From NCBI RefSeq assembly GCF_047675955.1, contig NC_132927.1, forward strand, positions 64,771,702 through 64,835,701: a stretch of DNA of 64,000 nt, in the 5' to 3' direction. Within the stretch, counting starts at the first letter, position 1, and each line of letters opens with the position of its first letter. Shown in pieces: positions 61,101 through 64,000 of this stretch. The stretch is from Chlorocebus sabaeus (lineage: Eukaryota; Chordata; Mammalia; Primates; Cercopithecidae). The translations under genes and the position numbers were made by a program. Under the pieces are notes generated by a model. That model worked only from the letters and a program-made list of their open reading frames with translations. It searched no databases and was not told the DNA's origin.

Positions 61101-63634
61101 CCCTCCAACCTGGATCTCGTGCCTGAACTCCAGATCAACAGATCCATCTGTCTATTCAACACCTCCAACTGACACCTCAAACACCTCAAACTCAGTATTT
61201 CCAAAACCGAGCTCACCACACGCTCCTCCTTGCCCCTAATAGATCTGCACTTCCTTTCACATTTCCTCTCTGTTATAGCCCCACCATCTACTGAAAACCT
61301 GAATATCAACCTGGACCCATGCTAACCCCTGCCTATTACTCGGTAGGTCCTGAATATCTCCAGATTTCAACCACCTCTCTCCAACCCTATCCAACTCCAG
61401 GTGGCTACCATCTGTACCTGAACCACGCCCTTCGAATCATTCTCCAAAGGGCTCACTCTTCACAGAAACAAATGTACCACACCTGTTTACACCCTTCATT
61501 AAACTCCCCCACTATGCTCAGGATAAATCCAAATCCTTTGGTAACAAAAAATCCTCATTTGCTGCCCTTACAGTCAGCCTTTCCTCCACGCACTTCAGGC
61601 TTCAGGCAGACCAGCTCCCTCTGTGTCTTTGGCCCTGTGCAGTTCTCTTTGTTGGAACTCTTCCAGCCCCTGATAGGACTCCCTTGCCCCATCCTCAGGT
61701 CACAGCTCAGAATCAACTTCCCCGAGCAGCCTTCCCTTTGCTGCACCTCCCTCTGGCCTATGGCACAACCTCTACTTCCCTTATCACAGCATGCATCATG
61801 CCTGTTTTCTTATTGGCAACAACACCAGGGTGAGCTTCCAAGTATGTACGTGCTTGGCACTTATGCGTCTTCAGTACTGAGTTCTCATATAAGTGACTGG
61901 ATGGTCACCAGGAGAAAGTTCATCTATTCCTGACTTTTTAGGTGGAATAACCAGTTTCTCTAACTTTCCCTTACCCCAGAATCAGGCAGCCAAAGGTAGG
62001 GAGGGTCCTAGGTTTAATTAGAGACCTTTCTTCACAGGCCTTGCATAACATTTTAAATTTAAGACATTATTCGGATACATAAGTACTCCATAACTTCCTA
62101 CCAACTAGATTAGGGGTTTCCTGGGCAAACCTCCCAATCAGTACTCTAACAGTTAGTAGAGCCTATGGCCTTATACTACTCTGAGAATTAGGTGTCACAG
62201 TCATCCCCATGCTTCAGATGGGGAACCGGGGCTCAGAGATATCACATAACTTGCCCAAGGTAATAGAAGCAGATGGTAAGGAAACTAGAACTCAAACTGA
62301 GTTCAGGCAATATGTCTCTAGAACCTTGATCTGACCTATAAGAATATAGTCAATGAATTTTCTGTTTACTCAATGAATGTTGAAAGAATGAAGTCAGGAG
62401 CCGGACATGGTGGCACATGCCTATTGCGGGAGGATCACTTGAGCCTAGGAATTTGAAACCAACCTGGGCAACATAGCTAGACCTTGCCTCTAAAAAACTA
62501 AAAATGAACAAAAAAGAAAGAATGAAGTCAGTAAACTATACTAGAGATAGGGATGACCTAGTATATCATAGGGGGTATATTAGAAAATAGAGATTTGAAC
62601 AACCCAGAGTGTATTCACATTTGATTCTGGATTACGTTTAGGGGGGAATACAAACATATTCAAAATAAGAACCATTAGTTATTATACGGCACCCCAAGGG
62701 AAGACATCTTGCTCTAATCTATTCCTGCTTCATGAGGAGAGAACCTACAGGCTCAACTCAGACATCCCAGCCAGGGACACACAGTGAGTGGCCAGTGGGC
62801 TAGAACACACAGCCAGCATGCCAAACAGAGAAGCCTGCAGTGTCTTTTTTGTTTGTTTGTTTGAGACAGAGTTTCGTTCATATTGCCCAGGTTGGAGTGC
62901 AGTGGTGTGTTCTCAGCTCACTGCAACCTCCACTTCCTGGGTACAAGCAATTCTCCTGCCTCAGCCTCCCCAGTAGCTGGGATTACAGGGGCCCACCACC
63001 AGGCCCAGCTACTTTTTTTTTTTTTTTGAGCTGGTGTCTTGCTCTGTAGCCCAGGCTGGAGTGCAGTGGCACAATCTTGGCTCACTGTAGCCTCTGCCTC
63101 CCAGGTTCAAGTGATTCTCCTGCCTCAGCCTCCCAAGTAGCTGGGACTACAGGTGCCCACCACCACATCCGCTAATTTTTGTATTTTTAGTAGAGATGGG
63201 GTTTCACCATATTAGCCAGGCTGGTCTCGAACTCCTGACTGTGATTCGCCAGCCTCGGCCTCCCAAAGTGCTGGGATTACAGGCGTGAGCCACCGCGCCG
63301 GGCCTTGTATTTTTAGTAGAGACGAGGTTTCACCATGTTGGCCAGGCTGGTCTCGAACTCCTGACCTCAGGTGATCCACCCGCCTCGGTCTCTCAGTGCT
63401 GGGATTACAGGCGTGAGCCACCCACGCCCGGCCTGCAGTCTTTCGGTGGCTTACCTCCCGCAGCTCCAGCCTCTGGGCCACGGCCTCGAGGCTTTCCTGG
63501 CCAGTGCTCTCCACGGACAGGGTGAACTCCACAAACTCGTTATTAAGCAGCTGGATCCGGGCAACCAGGCAGCTCTTGCTAGACACCGTGTAGCGCCGAG
63601 TGCGTTTCAGTTTCAACCCAAATGGCAGTGGCAT
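10560..63634 (-). CDS. PTPN21: PTPN21 (PTPD1) 5' coding portion, nine exons, FERM domain
   Basis: The spliced minus-strand reading is join of 63634-63455, 31374-31205, 22222-22125, 19330-19263, 18427-18357, 15290-15203, 14791-14703, 11435-11348 and 10639-10560. It is 932 nt, 310 codons plus two bases, with no stop, and every junction is GT/AG with matching phase. The protein starts [17 protein letters not shown] and covers the FERM region (F1 about 23-105, F2 about 110-220, F3 about 225-308). I recognise it as PTPN21, a cytosolic tyrosine phosphatase of roughly 1,170 residues. Family knowledge: it links membrane/cytoskeletal sites to Src, FAK and Tec-family kinase signalling, and its FERM domain binds partners such as KIF1C. 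The phosphatase domain is not in this window; the gene runs off the left edge. No frameshift or premature stop is seen, so it looks functional. PTPN14 is the close paralogue; I prefer PTPN21 from the N-terminal and FERM wording. Confidence 0.95.
10640..11347 (-). other. PTPN21: PTPN21 intron between coding exons 8 and 9
   Basis: 708 bp of AT-rich intron bounded by gtgagt and ...gctag. I see no repeat family or other feature in it. Confidence 0.85.
11348..11435 (-). CDS. PTPN21: PTPN21 coding exon 8 (residues 255-284, FERM F3)
   Basis: 88 nt. The acceptor is tctttag|G, completing Arg255, and the donor is CAAACT|gtgagt (phase 0). It encodes [20 protein letters not shown] then KEETIQFQT. 'W.DI....F' followed by 'F.L' is the conserved F3 beta-sheet signature of FERM proteins. 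A 5'-truncated Alu lies about 140 bp upstream of the acceptor in gene sense. Confidence 0.95.
11575..11793 (+). mobile_element. Alu, 5'-truncated
   Basis: Starts at gagaccagcctggcc and ends in A13. Confidence 0.88.
11806..11978 (+). mobile_element. Alu with internal deletion
   Basis: The 5' end ggccaggcaaggtgg joins directly to the right-monomer cctgtaatcccagctactc; it ends in A26. Only 12 bp separate it from the preceding Alu. Confidence 0.85.
13140..13385 (+). mobile_element. MIR
   Basis: taattaagagcccacacata, acggacaaatcacaactttt and agtgttatgaagattacaat. Confidence 0.78.
13450..13592 (+). mobile_element. Alu left-monomer copy
   Basis: One monomer with an (aaat)n-like tail. The flanks share aaaaacaatataa followed by a near-identical cttttg/cttttaa, which fits a target-site duplication. 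Confidence 0.8.
14073..14352 (+). mobile_element. Alu (AluJ-like)
   Basis: ggccaggcacagtgg start, diverged dimer, A-poor tail. Confidence 0.85.
14703..14791 (-). CDS. PTPN21: PTPN21 coding exon 7 (residues 226-254, FERM F3)
   Basis: 89 nt. The acceptor is cttttag|GAT and the donor TTTAG|gtattt (phase 2, splitting Arg255). It encodes [20 protein letters not shown] followed by KNGRHPVVF, the first strands of the PH/PTB-like F3 lobe. The donor is the weakest of the set, with only 'gta' matching consensus. Skipping 89 nt would shift the frame. Confidence 0.93.
14792..15202 (-). other. PTPN21: PTPN21 intron between coding exons 6 and 7
   Basis: 411 bp, the shortest intron here, without recognisable repeats. 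Both ends are canonical (gtaagt ... cttttag in gene sense). Confidence 0.85.
15203..15290 (-). CDS. PTPN21: PTPN21 coding exon 6 (residues 196-225, FERM F2)
   Basis: 88 nt. The acceptor is gttgcag|A, completing Arg196, and the donor is GCTAAG|gtaagt, a near-consensus site (phase 0). It encodes [20 protein letters not shown] and YGEESYPAK, the last F2 helix and the linker into F3. The 'A...Y...V..M..YG' spacing is the classic FERM F2/F3 boundary motif. Confidence 0.95.
15634..15943 (+). mobile_element. Alu (AluJ-like)
   Basis: ggctgggcacggtgactcat start and an (aaaaac)n tail. aaatatcagg repeats at both borders. Confidence 0.88.
16100..16610 (+). mobile_element. L2 3' region, plus strand
   Basis: ctctgggcttttgcacatga, ttcctctgggtcaccttctg, ctactgcactcattatcttc and the final aatgaataaatgg follow L2 ORF2-to-3'-end order. 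This explains the short ORFs here. Confidence 0.7.
16915..17365 (+). mobile_element. MIR split by an Alu
   Basis: Core wording runs up to 16980 and resumes at 17276 with ggtttccccatctgtaagat; the Alu at 16981 lies between. Confidence 0.72.
16981..17275 (-). mobile_element. Alu inserted in an MIR
   Basis: T29 at the left (reverse-complement A-tail), cggcc at the right. agaggtaactaaatc (16966-16980) and agagataactaaatc (17276-17290) are the duplication. Confidence 0.93.
17374..17745 (+). mobile_element. Tigger-class MER element with clear inverted ends
   Basis: The left end, tacagatagtcctcaactta followed by tgatgg, and the reverse complement of the right end, tacagatgttccttgactta followed by ggatgg, match closely. 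372 bp, no coding capacity. I place it in TcMar-Tigger by its ends and TA borders but do not name the subfamily. Confidence 0.75.
18357..18427 (-). CDS. PTPN21: PTPN21 coding exon 5 (residues 173-195, FERM F2)
   Basis: 71 nt. The acceptor is tcttcag|GGA and the donor TACAG|gtaact (phase 2, splitting Arg196). It encodes [20 protein letters not shown] then QKY, a helical part of the F2 lobe. It lies 835 bp downstream in gene sense of coding exon 4 and both boundaries are canonical. Confidence 0.93.
18428..19262 (-). other. PTPN21: PTPN21 intron between coding exons 4 and 5
   Basis: 835 bp with no interspersed repeat that I recognise. Confidence 0.85.
19263..19330 (-). CDS. PTPN21: PTPN21 coding exon 4 (residues 150-172, FERM F2)
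   Basis: 68 nt. The acceptor is tatatag|CT, completing Ala150, and the donor is CCTGTG|gtaaga (phase 0). It encodes [18 protein letters not shown] and ALFPV. The acidic/aromatic 'DFGDFD' run is the usual F2-lobe 'Q...GDY' region of FERM proteins. It is too short to stand out as an ORF and was placed by phase and family wording. Confidence 0.93.
20013..20311 (+). mobile_element. AluY, Old World monkey AluYRa type, youngest Alu in the window
   Basis: Full-length copy with body almost unmutated. It has the variants 'ctcaagcctg', 'gagacgggcgg', 'actagccgggcgaggtgg' and 'gagatccggccac', which I associate with cercopithecoid AluYRa and not with human AluY. It is flanked by a perfect 16-bp duplication, agaaaccttcccggcc, at 19996-20011 and 20312-20327. 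The target was the first bases of the older Alu that follows. Confidence 0.9.
20324..20600 (+). mobile_element. Older Alu (AluJ-like) hit at its 5' end by the AluY
   Basis: It begins ggccaggcacagtgg directly at the right-hand target-site duplication of the AluY and is internally shortened. Its first four bases (ggcc) are part of the duplicated target. Confidence 0.85.
20706..20823 (-). mobile_element. Alu monomer fragment
   Basis: ggtcttgctatgttgcccag to ccacacccagcc, a single arm in reverse complement. Confidence 0.82.
21006..21323 (+). mobile_element. Alu, full length with long impure tail
   Basis: ggccaggcacagtgg start. The A-tail grades into an (aaat)n-like run. ttcatgtaacca occurs before the element and after the tail. 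Confidence 0.88.
21542..21853 (-). mobile_element. MER2 (Tigger-derived, non-autonomous)
   Basis: gtcatatgtcacttaatgat start, cacaaacctaggtggtgtag and ttgaccgaaacgtcatttgg. Same family and orientation as the copy at 51067. Confidence 0.87.
22125..22222 (-). CDS. PTPN21: PTPN21 coding exon 3 (residues 118-149, FERM F2)
   Basis: 98 nt. The acceptor is ttaatag|G, completing Arg117, and the donor is CAAG|gtaaat (phase 1). It encodes [18 protein letters not shown] followed by [14 protein letters not shown]. The motif FERM proteins share here, 'Y.LQ.K.DIL.G.....', opens the helical acyl-CoA-binding-protein-like F2 lobe. Confidence 0.95.
22343..22635 (-). mobile_element. Alu (AluJ-like)
   Basis: T-tract at the left, then cagatagggtctccctctgt, a diverged dimer ending near 22635. 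Confidence 0.85.
23100..23290 (+). mobile_element. MIR (diverged)
   Basis: agtcaagcagacttgaactc, catgaacttgggcaagtcat and accagtaaaatgagggtatc. Confidence 0.65.
23365..23465 (-). mobile_element. L2 3'-end fragment
   Basis: tttatttgctcaacaggtaa and attctagatgctggggatac are reverse-complement L2 3' wording. Confidence 0.7.
23940..24238 (+). mobile_element. Alu, full length
   Basis: ggccaggtgaggtggctcac start, dimer body, mixed A/C tail. Confidence 0.9.
24770..25010 (+). mobile_element. MIR, well preserved
   Basis: gttgagagcaaggactcagg, gtgtgaccttgggcaaggtg, ttggtttcctcatctacaaa and gagaattaaattaataaagt. Confidence 0.88.
25046..25079 (+). repeat. (GGAT)n microsatellite
   Basis: Impure tetranucleotide run of gatg/gatggacg units. 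Confidence 0.85.
25095..25391 (-). mobile_element. Alu, left partner of a close inverted pair
   Basis: Reverse-complement dimer from a T-tract to ccagcc. A plus-strand Alu starts 148 bp further right. Confidence 0.9.
25540..25824 (+). mobile_element. Alu, right partner of a close inverted pair
   Basis: ggccgggtgcggtggctcat start, full dimer, decayed tail. Confidence 0.9.
26754..26948 (+). mobile_element. MER5A (hAT-Charlie)
   Basis: cagcactgtctaaaagaaca start, tagccacatgtggctattca in the middle, end cagtgcag; about 195 bp as expected for the family. Confidence 0.88.
27312..27620 (-). mobile_element. Alu, full length
   Basis: A (tttg)n-rich reverse-complement tail, then gagatggggtctcactgtc, to gtgcccagcc. 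It ends just before the U4 pseudogene. Confidence 0.9.
27655..27721 (+). pseudogene. RNU4 pseudogene: U4 snRNA pseudogene, 3'-truncated
   Basis: 67 nt matching the 5' end of U4 (agctttgtgcagtggcagta then tcgtagcc..tgagg) at about 57 of 67 positions by eye. It covers the U6-pairing region and 5' stem-loop and stops after 'attgaaa'. caaaatttcc at 27644-27653 and 27722-27731 is a target-site duplication. It has no poly(A), no Sm site and no 3' stem-loops, so it is a truncated retrotransposed copy and not a working gene. Confidence 0.9.
28620..28913 (-). mobile_element. Alu with 18-bp duplication
   Basis: Reverse-complement dimer. Matching segments at 28602-28619 and 28914-28931 differ at one base. 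Confidence 0.92.
28960..29165 (-). mobile_element. L1M-type 3' end fragment
   Basis: ttgaggtataattggcatac, gaaaccatcactacaagatg and ggaaaccactcatctgcttt are the reverse complement of old mammalian L1 3' ends. Confidence 0.7.
29440..30015 (+). mobile_element. L2 3' region, plus strand
   Basis: aactggtctcctgcctatag, then ccagactgtgagcggctcct and the tail gtaaatgtttaaatgag, in L2 order; strongly diverged. Confidence 0.65.
30370..30612 (-). mobile_element. L2 fragment
   Basis: cttcatggaggaggtacctt, aggacacaaagacgaaaggg and ctcaaattttattcc resemble reverse-complement L2. Confidence 0.6.
31205..31374 (-). CDS. PTPN21: PTPN21 coding exon 2 (residues 61-116, FERM F1)
   Basis: 170 nt. The acceptor is tttccag|GTC and the donor ATTACCAG|gtgaga (phase 2, splitting Arg117). 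It encodes [14 protein letters not shown] at its start and [10 protein letters not shown] at its end: the second half of the F1 lobe and the linker into F2. The aromatic-rich TYFSLWYY stretch is typical of the PTPN14/PTPN21 F1 lobe. It lies 32 kb from coding exon 1. Confidence 0.95.
31751..31895. repeat. AT-rich irregular tandem tract
   Basis: tttgtcatat-type starts recur at 31751, 31790, 31823 and 31848 (spacings 39, 33, 25), separated by runs of tatatgtatata. It ends at the tail of the minus-strand Alu at 31896. It produces spurious Tyr/Ile-rich ORFs on both strands. Confidence 0.8.
31896..32178 (-). mobile_element. Alu abutting an AT-rich tandem tract
   Basis: Reverse-complement dimer. 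Its tail position is occupied by the expanded TA-rich tract at 31751-31895. Confidence 0.88.
32439..32478 (+). repeat. (AC)20 microsatellite
   Basis: Uninterrupted AC dinucleotide run of about 40 bp. Confidence 0.95.
32756..32961 (+). mobile_element. MER5A (hAT-Charlie)
   Basis: acactgtcccaacagaactt, gccactagccacatgtggct and attggacagtatag, the same family as 26754. Confidence 0.87.
33592..33885 (+). mobile_element. Alu with a (TAA)n-expanded tail
   Basis: ggctgggcgtggtgg start, diverged dimer, A17, then (taa)n to 33919. Confidence 0.88.
33887..33919 (+). repeat. (TAA)n microsatellite from an Alu tail
   Basis: Eleven taa/ata units directly after the poly(A) of the Alu at 33592. Confidence 0.92.
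34130..34322 (+). mobile_element. MIR (diverged)
   Basis: ggtttaatagaaagagcttg, ttggttttctcaagtgtcaa and ctatcatgagactggataag. Confidence 0.7.
34344..34634 (-). mobile_element. Alu (old)
   Basis: Strongly diverged reverse-complement dimer. The flanks share gaaaacca..tatatttt. Confidence 0.82.
34886..35207 (-). mobile_element. Alu with A-rich insert in the middle
   Basis: Reverse-complement dimer. The mid-element linker is expanded to repeated T/A runs around 35049-35090. Confidence 0.88.
35637..35948 (+). mobile_element. Alu with 10-bp duplication and A29 tail
   Basis: ggccgggcatgg start. ggtgggctta occurs at 35627-35636 and 35949-35958. Confidence 0.92.
38093..38395 (+). mobile_element. 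Alu within the first L1
   Basis: gctaggcacagtggctcat start and a tail of (aca)n type. L1 ORF2 sequence resumes downstream. Confidence 0.87.
38430..38733 (+). mobile_element. Alu within the first L1
   Basis: ggctaggcatggtcactcat start, AluJ-like divergence, (aat)n tail. It lies only 34 bp after the previous Alu. Confidence 0.87.
39461..39540 (+). mobile_element. Alu 5' fragment (80 bp), no A-tail, in the first L1
   Basis: ggtgtggtggctcacacctg to ggagttcaagac, then L1 resumes. Imperfect copies of the same L1 segment flank it (39438-39461 and 39543-39560), so it looks like an insertion of a 3'-truncated Alu. Confidence 0.8.
39729..40044 (+). mobile_element. Alu in the 3' part of the first L1, A38 tail
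   Basis: ggccaggcacagtgg start. ggttagttgt occurs at 39719-39728 and 40045-40054. Confidence 0.93.
40487..40527 (+). repeat. (TG)n microsatellite inside L1
   Basis: tg run interrupted once (tgtttgtg). It occupies the place of the short TA run normally found in this L1 3' segment. Confidence 0.9.
42005..42331 (+). mobile_element. Solo LTR of the MST/THE1 type (ERVL-MaLR)
   Basis: About 327 bp, starting tgatatggtttggctgtgtc and ending ...aaaaca. It has the family wording ggtgggaggtaactgaatca and atgagatctgatggtttta. A 5-bp duplication, tttac, lies at 42000-42004 and 42332-42336. No internal retroviral region is present. It lies inside the minus-strand L1, so it is younger than that L1. Confidence 0.92.
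43202..43500 (+). mobile_element. Alu within the inverted arm of the second L1
   Basis: gtcaggtgcggtggctcaaa start and an (aaag)n tail. gaatcttaa borders it on both sides. Confidence 0.9.
43606..44390 (+). repeat. 155-bp perfect direct repeat within L1
   Basis: Bases 43606-43760 are identical to 44236-44390 (offset 630). The second copy sits in its expected place in ORF2. The first replaces the end of ORF1, breaking L1 colinearity. Confidence 0.95.
44672..44954 (+). mobile_element. Alu within the second L1, 18-bp duplication
   Basis: Flanks 44654-44671 and 44955-44972 match except at one base. Confidence 0.92.
46258..46572 (-). other. Unidentified ORF between L1 and Tigger2; possible retrocopy 3' end
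   Basis: The minus-strand frame runs about 105 codons from just after a TAG to a stop at 46258, with protein-like composition ([19 protein letters not shown], later [20 protein letters not shown]). Downstream in the same sense come about 580 bp of AT-rich sequence, an AATAAA at 45688-45683 and a short A6 at the border with L1 (45678-45673). That could be a processed mRNA tail, but the signal-to-tail distance is only a few bases and I found no convincing duplication. No ATG starts the frame. I do not recognise a parent gene. Confidence 0.25.
46940..47226 (+). mobile_element. Alu in Tigger2 (first of three)
   Basis: ggccaggtgcggtagctccc start, dimer, A17 tail; Tigger2 sequence on both sides. 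Confidence 0.9.
47439..47739 (+). mobile_element. Alu in Tigger2 (second), with a G11 run
   Basis: ggccgagtatggtggctcac start. The flanks repeat aagtttaaaaagt (47426-47438, 47740-47752). A run of 11 G replaces the usual linker end at 47578-47588. Confidence 0.92.
47936..48230 (+). mobile_element. Alu in Tigger2 (third)
   Basis: ggccaggtgcggtggctcat start, dimer, A10 tail; Tigger2 sequence continues on both sides. Confidence 0.9.
48735..48945 (+). mobile_element. MIR
   Basis: ggtacaaagagcactagatt, ttgagtcctggctttaccac and tgtttcttaatagggaaaat. Confidence 0.82.
50800..51000 (-). mobile_element. L2 3'-end copy
   Basis: tcattcaatgaatatggatt, cactgttctgggaactagga and gataagtgctatggagaaag, the L2 3' end in reverse complement. 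Confidence 0.8.
51067..51394 (-). mobile_element. MER2 (Tigger-derived, non-autonomous)
   Basis: Inverted ends cagtcacatgtcccttaacg and gcagcacatgactg, flanked by TA. It matches the termini of the Tigger2 copy at 46616 in the opposite sense. Confidence 0.88.
51496..51876 (+). other. Unidentified 126-codon ORF (not repeat-derived as far as I can tell)
   Basis: An open frame on the plus strand (antisense to PTPN21) starting [20 protein letters not shown]. It has an acidic/polar middle, possible N-glycosylation sites (NSS, NTS) and a strongly hydrophobic C-terminus ending [16 protein letters not shown], which would fit a membrane or tail anchor. It contains none of the Alu or L1 wording that explains most ORFs here. 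I do not recognise the product. There is no evident promoter, polyadenylation signal or conserved motif, so chance or an old unrecognised repeat remain likely. Confidence 0.2.
52075..52262 (+). mobile_element. MIR
   Basis: aaccatgagcaagttactta, tctcagttttcccatcagta and ggatttttgtgaagatcaaa. Confidence 0.82.
52421..52587 (-). mobile_element. Alu fragment before an (AT)n run
   Basis: Reverse-complement right arm from a T-tract to catgcctgg, broken at a TA microsatellite (52592-52613). Confidence 0.82.
52592..52613 (+). repeat. (AT)n microsatellite between two Alus
   Basis: Pure at dinucleotides. Confidence 0.9.
52614..52895 (-). mobile_element. Alu, full length
   Basis: gagatggagtttcactcttg to cacgcctgg, same orientation as the preceding fragment. 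Confidence 0.9.
54013..54306 (-). mobile_element. Alu (AluJ-like) with 15-bp duplication
   Basis: aacaagttgttttta occurs at 53994-54008 and 54307-54321. Confidence 0.92.
55385..55585 (+). mobile_element. MIR
   Basis: tcaaatcctgggtcttttgc, cttcagtttcctaacttgaa and ctcattgtgaagattaaatg. Confidence 0.8.
56860..57000 (-). mobile_element. L2 3'-end fragment
   Basis: aaacattcattcagcaacaa, ctccagtcaacaagattcct and gatggagcttatattctatg. Confidence 0.7.
57379..57695 (+). mobile_element. Alu, full length
   Basis: ggctgggtgtggtggctcat start and an A-rich (aaaag)n tail. Confidence 0.9.
57790..57920 (+). mobile_element. MIR/L2-like fragment
   Basis: ttattatccccaacttacag then gaccttgggaaattaagtga. Confidence 0.6.
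58081..58396 (-). mobile_element. Alu with 23-bp duplication
   Basis: A T-rich reverse-complement tail, then a dimer. Segments 58058-58080 and 58399-58421 match with two differences. Confidence 0.92.
59228..59533 (+). mobile_element. Alu, full length
   Basis: ggccgtgcacggtggctcac-type start, A20 linker expansion and A14 tail. tgtc(a/g)ttatag flanks it. Confidence 0.9.
60144..60448 (+). mobile_element. AluY-like copy
   Basis: Has gatcacgaggtcaggagatcgagaccatcctggc-type AluY wording and an (aaat)n tail, but lacks the monkey-lineage variants seen at 20013. Confidence 0.88.
60592..60885 (+). mobile_element. Old, degenerate Alu
   Basis: aggcacatgcctataatccc, cagaccagcctgggcaacac and agcctgggtgatggagtgag mark a diverged dimer. 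Confidence 0.75.
61076..61930 (+). mobile_element. L2 ORF2-to-3' segment, host of the window's longest ORF
   Basis: ctccaactgacacctcaaac, ccaaaaccgagctc, ttaaactcccccactatgct and acagctcagaatcaacttcc follow the L2 consensus in order. The 204-codon plus-strand ORF at 61319-61933 lies wholly in this segment and has no protein similarity of its own that I recognise. Confidence 0.65.
62190..62335 (+). mobile_element. MIR/L2-like fragment
   Basis: cagatggggaaccggggctc then cataacttgcccaaggtaat. Confidence 0.62.
62398..62516 (+). mobile_element. Internally deleted Alu with 15-bp duplication
   Basis: ccggacatggtggcacatgc joins early to gggaggatcacttgagcc. aaagaatgaagtcag occurs at 62383-62397 and 62517-62531. 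Confidence 0.88.
62844..63431 (-). mobile_element. Alu A, split by Alu B, ending ~22 bp from the exon 1 donor
   Basis: The halves 62844-63012 and 63305-63431 together make one reverse-complement Alu. cctgcagt borders it on both sides (62834 and 63432), so insertion was next to the PTPN21 donor. Confidence 0.88.
63013..63304 (-). mobile_element. Alu B nested in Alu A
   Basis: A complete reverse-complement Alu (T15 to cgccgggcc) placed at the A-rich linker of Alu A, same orientation. Confidence 0.9.
63455..63634 (-). CDS. PTPN21: PTPN21 coding exon 1 (residues 1-60, FERM F1 start)
   Basis: The ATG is at 63634-63632 and the exon encodes exactly 60 codons, ending ...RLELRE at GAG|gtaagc (phase 0). 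The residues form the basic N-terminal tail and the first strands of the ubiquitin-like F1 lobe ([20 protein letters not shown]). The start is chosen because it gives the known family N-terminus. The upstream in-frame sequence does not resemble the family. If the donor is not used, the frame stays open for 80 more codons through Alu DNA to a stop at 63212. The 5' end of the exon (UTR) is not fixed; a possible acceptor-like '...ctcttgaag' lies just upstream. Confidence 0.95.
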
Positions 63635-64000
63635 CTTCTTCTTTCTTCAAGAGTGGAGGAGCAAAGAGGGAAAAGCTACCCCCACCAACCCAGCGGTGGT
63701 GACGCCAGGAGAAATCAATCCTCTCCGAATGGGACGAACACTGTCCGGCCTCCAGCTGCTCACCCAGCAGCCGCTGCCGCCATTAAAAAGCAACGGAGTC
63801 TCCAATGGCCCGAGGAAGTGAGCATCGACGCCAGCGCTGGGGAAAGAGGGACGCCGTTACTTAAGCAAAGGTAACGCTGGGCTTTGCTTAATATAAATAA
63901 AAGCCAGTCAAGCTGTGTCCAAATAATAAGCCGTCCCCACCCGCTGGAAAAAGGAGGCACTAACAGGACCCGGGAGGCAGGGTGGAATTTTATCTCAGAG
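63635..64000 (-). promoter_or_regulatory. CpG-enriched 5' flank / 5' UTR region of PTPN21
   Basis: Together with coding exon 1 this is the only clearly CpG-rich stretch in the window (about two dozen CpGs in the last ~550 bp; the rest is AT- and Alu-rich). On the minus strand an ATGGCGGCAGCGGCTGCTGG begins at 63783 and runs into GTGAGC. It can be read as a seven-codon upstream ORF (MAAAAAG, stop TGA) or as the end of a 5' exon with a good donor. Whether this is promoter, 5' UTR or first intron cannot be decided from sequence alone. No TATA box is evident. Confidence 0.4.

Larger units (their letters stand above)
31375..63454 (-). other. PTPN21: PTPN21 first coding intron (32 kb)
   Basis: Bounded by GAG|gtaagc at 63455/63454 and tttccag at 31375. 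It holds two L1 insertions, an MST/THE1-type LTR, Tigger2, MER2, MER5A, L2, MIR and about 24 Alus. I recognise nothing in 31375-31750, 32180-32435, 32962-33590, 35208-35626, 35959-36560, 48946-50800, 51877-52075, 52896-53630, 53760-53993, 54322-55380, 55586-56860, 57000-57378, 58422-59216, 59535-60143, 61931-62190 and 62531-62833. Confidence 0.8.

Noticed and set aside
61319..61933. Longest ORF in the window (204 codons, plus strand)
   Set aside because: Its DNA follows the L2 consensus order over its length. The peptide shows no family motif, so it is a chance frame in an old repeat.
63371..63874. 167-codon plus-strand ORF over the PTPN21 first coding exon
   Set aside because: It is the antisense shadow of Alu and PTPN21 exon sequence, with no independent similarity.
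1..64000. CRISPR arrays, tRNA genes, rRNA, bacterial operons
   Set aside because: None was seen. The Alu density, spliced gene and L1/MIR/L2 content show a primate nuclear genome.

Overview
This window is primate nuclear DNA, mostly introns and interspersed repeats. It carries the 5' coding part of one protein-coding gene, PTPN21 (PTPD1, a FERM-domain non-receptor protein tyrosine phosphatase), on the minus strand. I could place nine consecutive coding exons by hand: 63455-63634, 31205-31374, 22125-22222, 19263-19330, 18357-18427, 15203-15290, 14703-14791, 11348-11435 and 10560-10639. Joined, they give 932 nt: 310 whole codons plus two bases of codon 311. They keep an open frame with GT/AG splice sites throughout. 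This is almost exactly the FERM domain (lobes F1, F2, F3). The linker and catalytic phosphatase domain lie beyond the left edge. No second intact gene is visible on either strand.

The organism is probably an Old World monkey rather than human. The youngest Alu (20013-20311) has the variants I associate with the cercopithecoid AluYRa lineage ('ctcaagcctg', 'gagacgggcgg', 'actagccgggcgaggtgg', 'gagatccggccac') and a perfect 16-bp target-site duplication. The locus matches human chromosome 14q31.

Layout: 1-10.5 kb is intron with Alus, MIR and a long minus-strand L2. 10.5-22.3 kb holds eight FERM exons, with MIR, L2, two Tigger-class DNA transposons and the young AluY between them. 22.2-31.2 kb is an intron with a truncated U4 snRNA pseudogene, a MER5A, L2 and a close inverted Alu pair. 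31.4-63.45 kb is a 32-kb first coding intron. It contains a satellite-like AT tract, a MER5A, two L1s (36.5-40.1 kb and 40.1-45.7 kb), a Tigger2 split by three Alus, a MER2, more L2/MIR, and a nested Alu pair about 22 bp from the first coding exon's splice donor. 63.45-64.0 kb is a CpG-enriched segment with the ATG exon and upstream sequence.

Nothing here looks like a new functional system. The most unusual items are: a twin-priming 5' inversion in the second L1; a perfect 155-bp direct repeat inside that L1; an MST/THE1-type LTR inserted in the same L1; a U4 pseudogene with clean duplications; 3'-truncated Alus that still have flanking duplications; an unidentified 126-codon ORF at 51.5 kb; and an unidentified minus-strand ORF at 46.3-46.5 kb.
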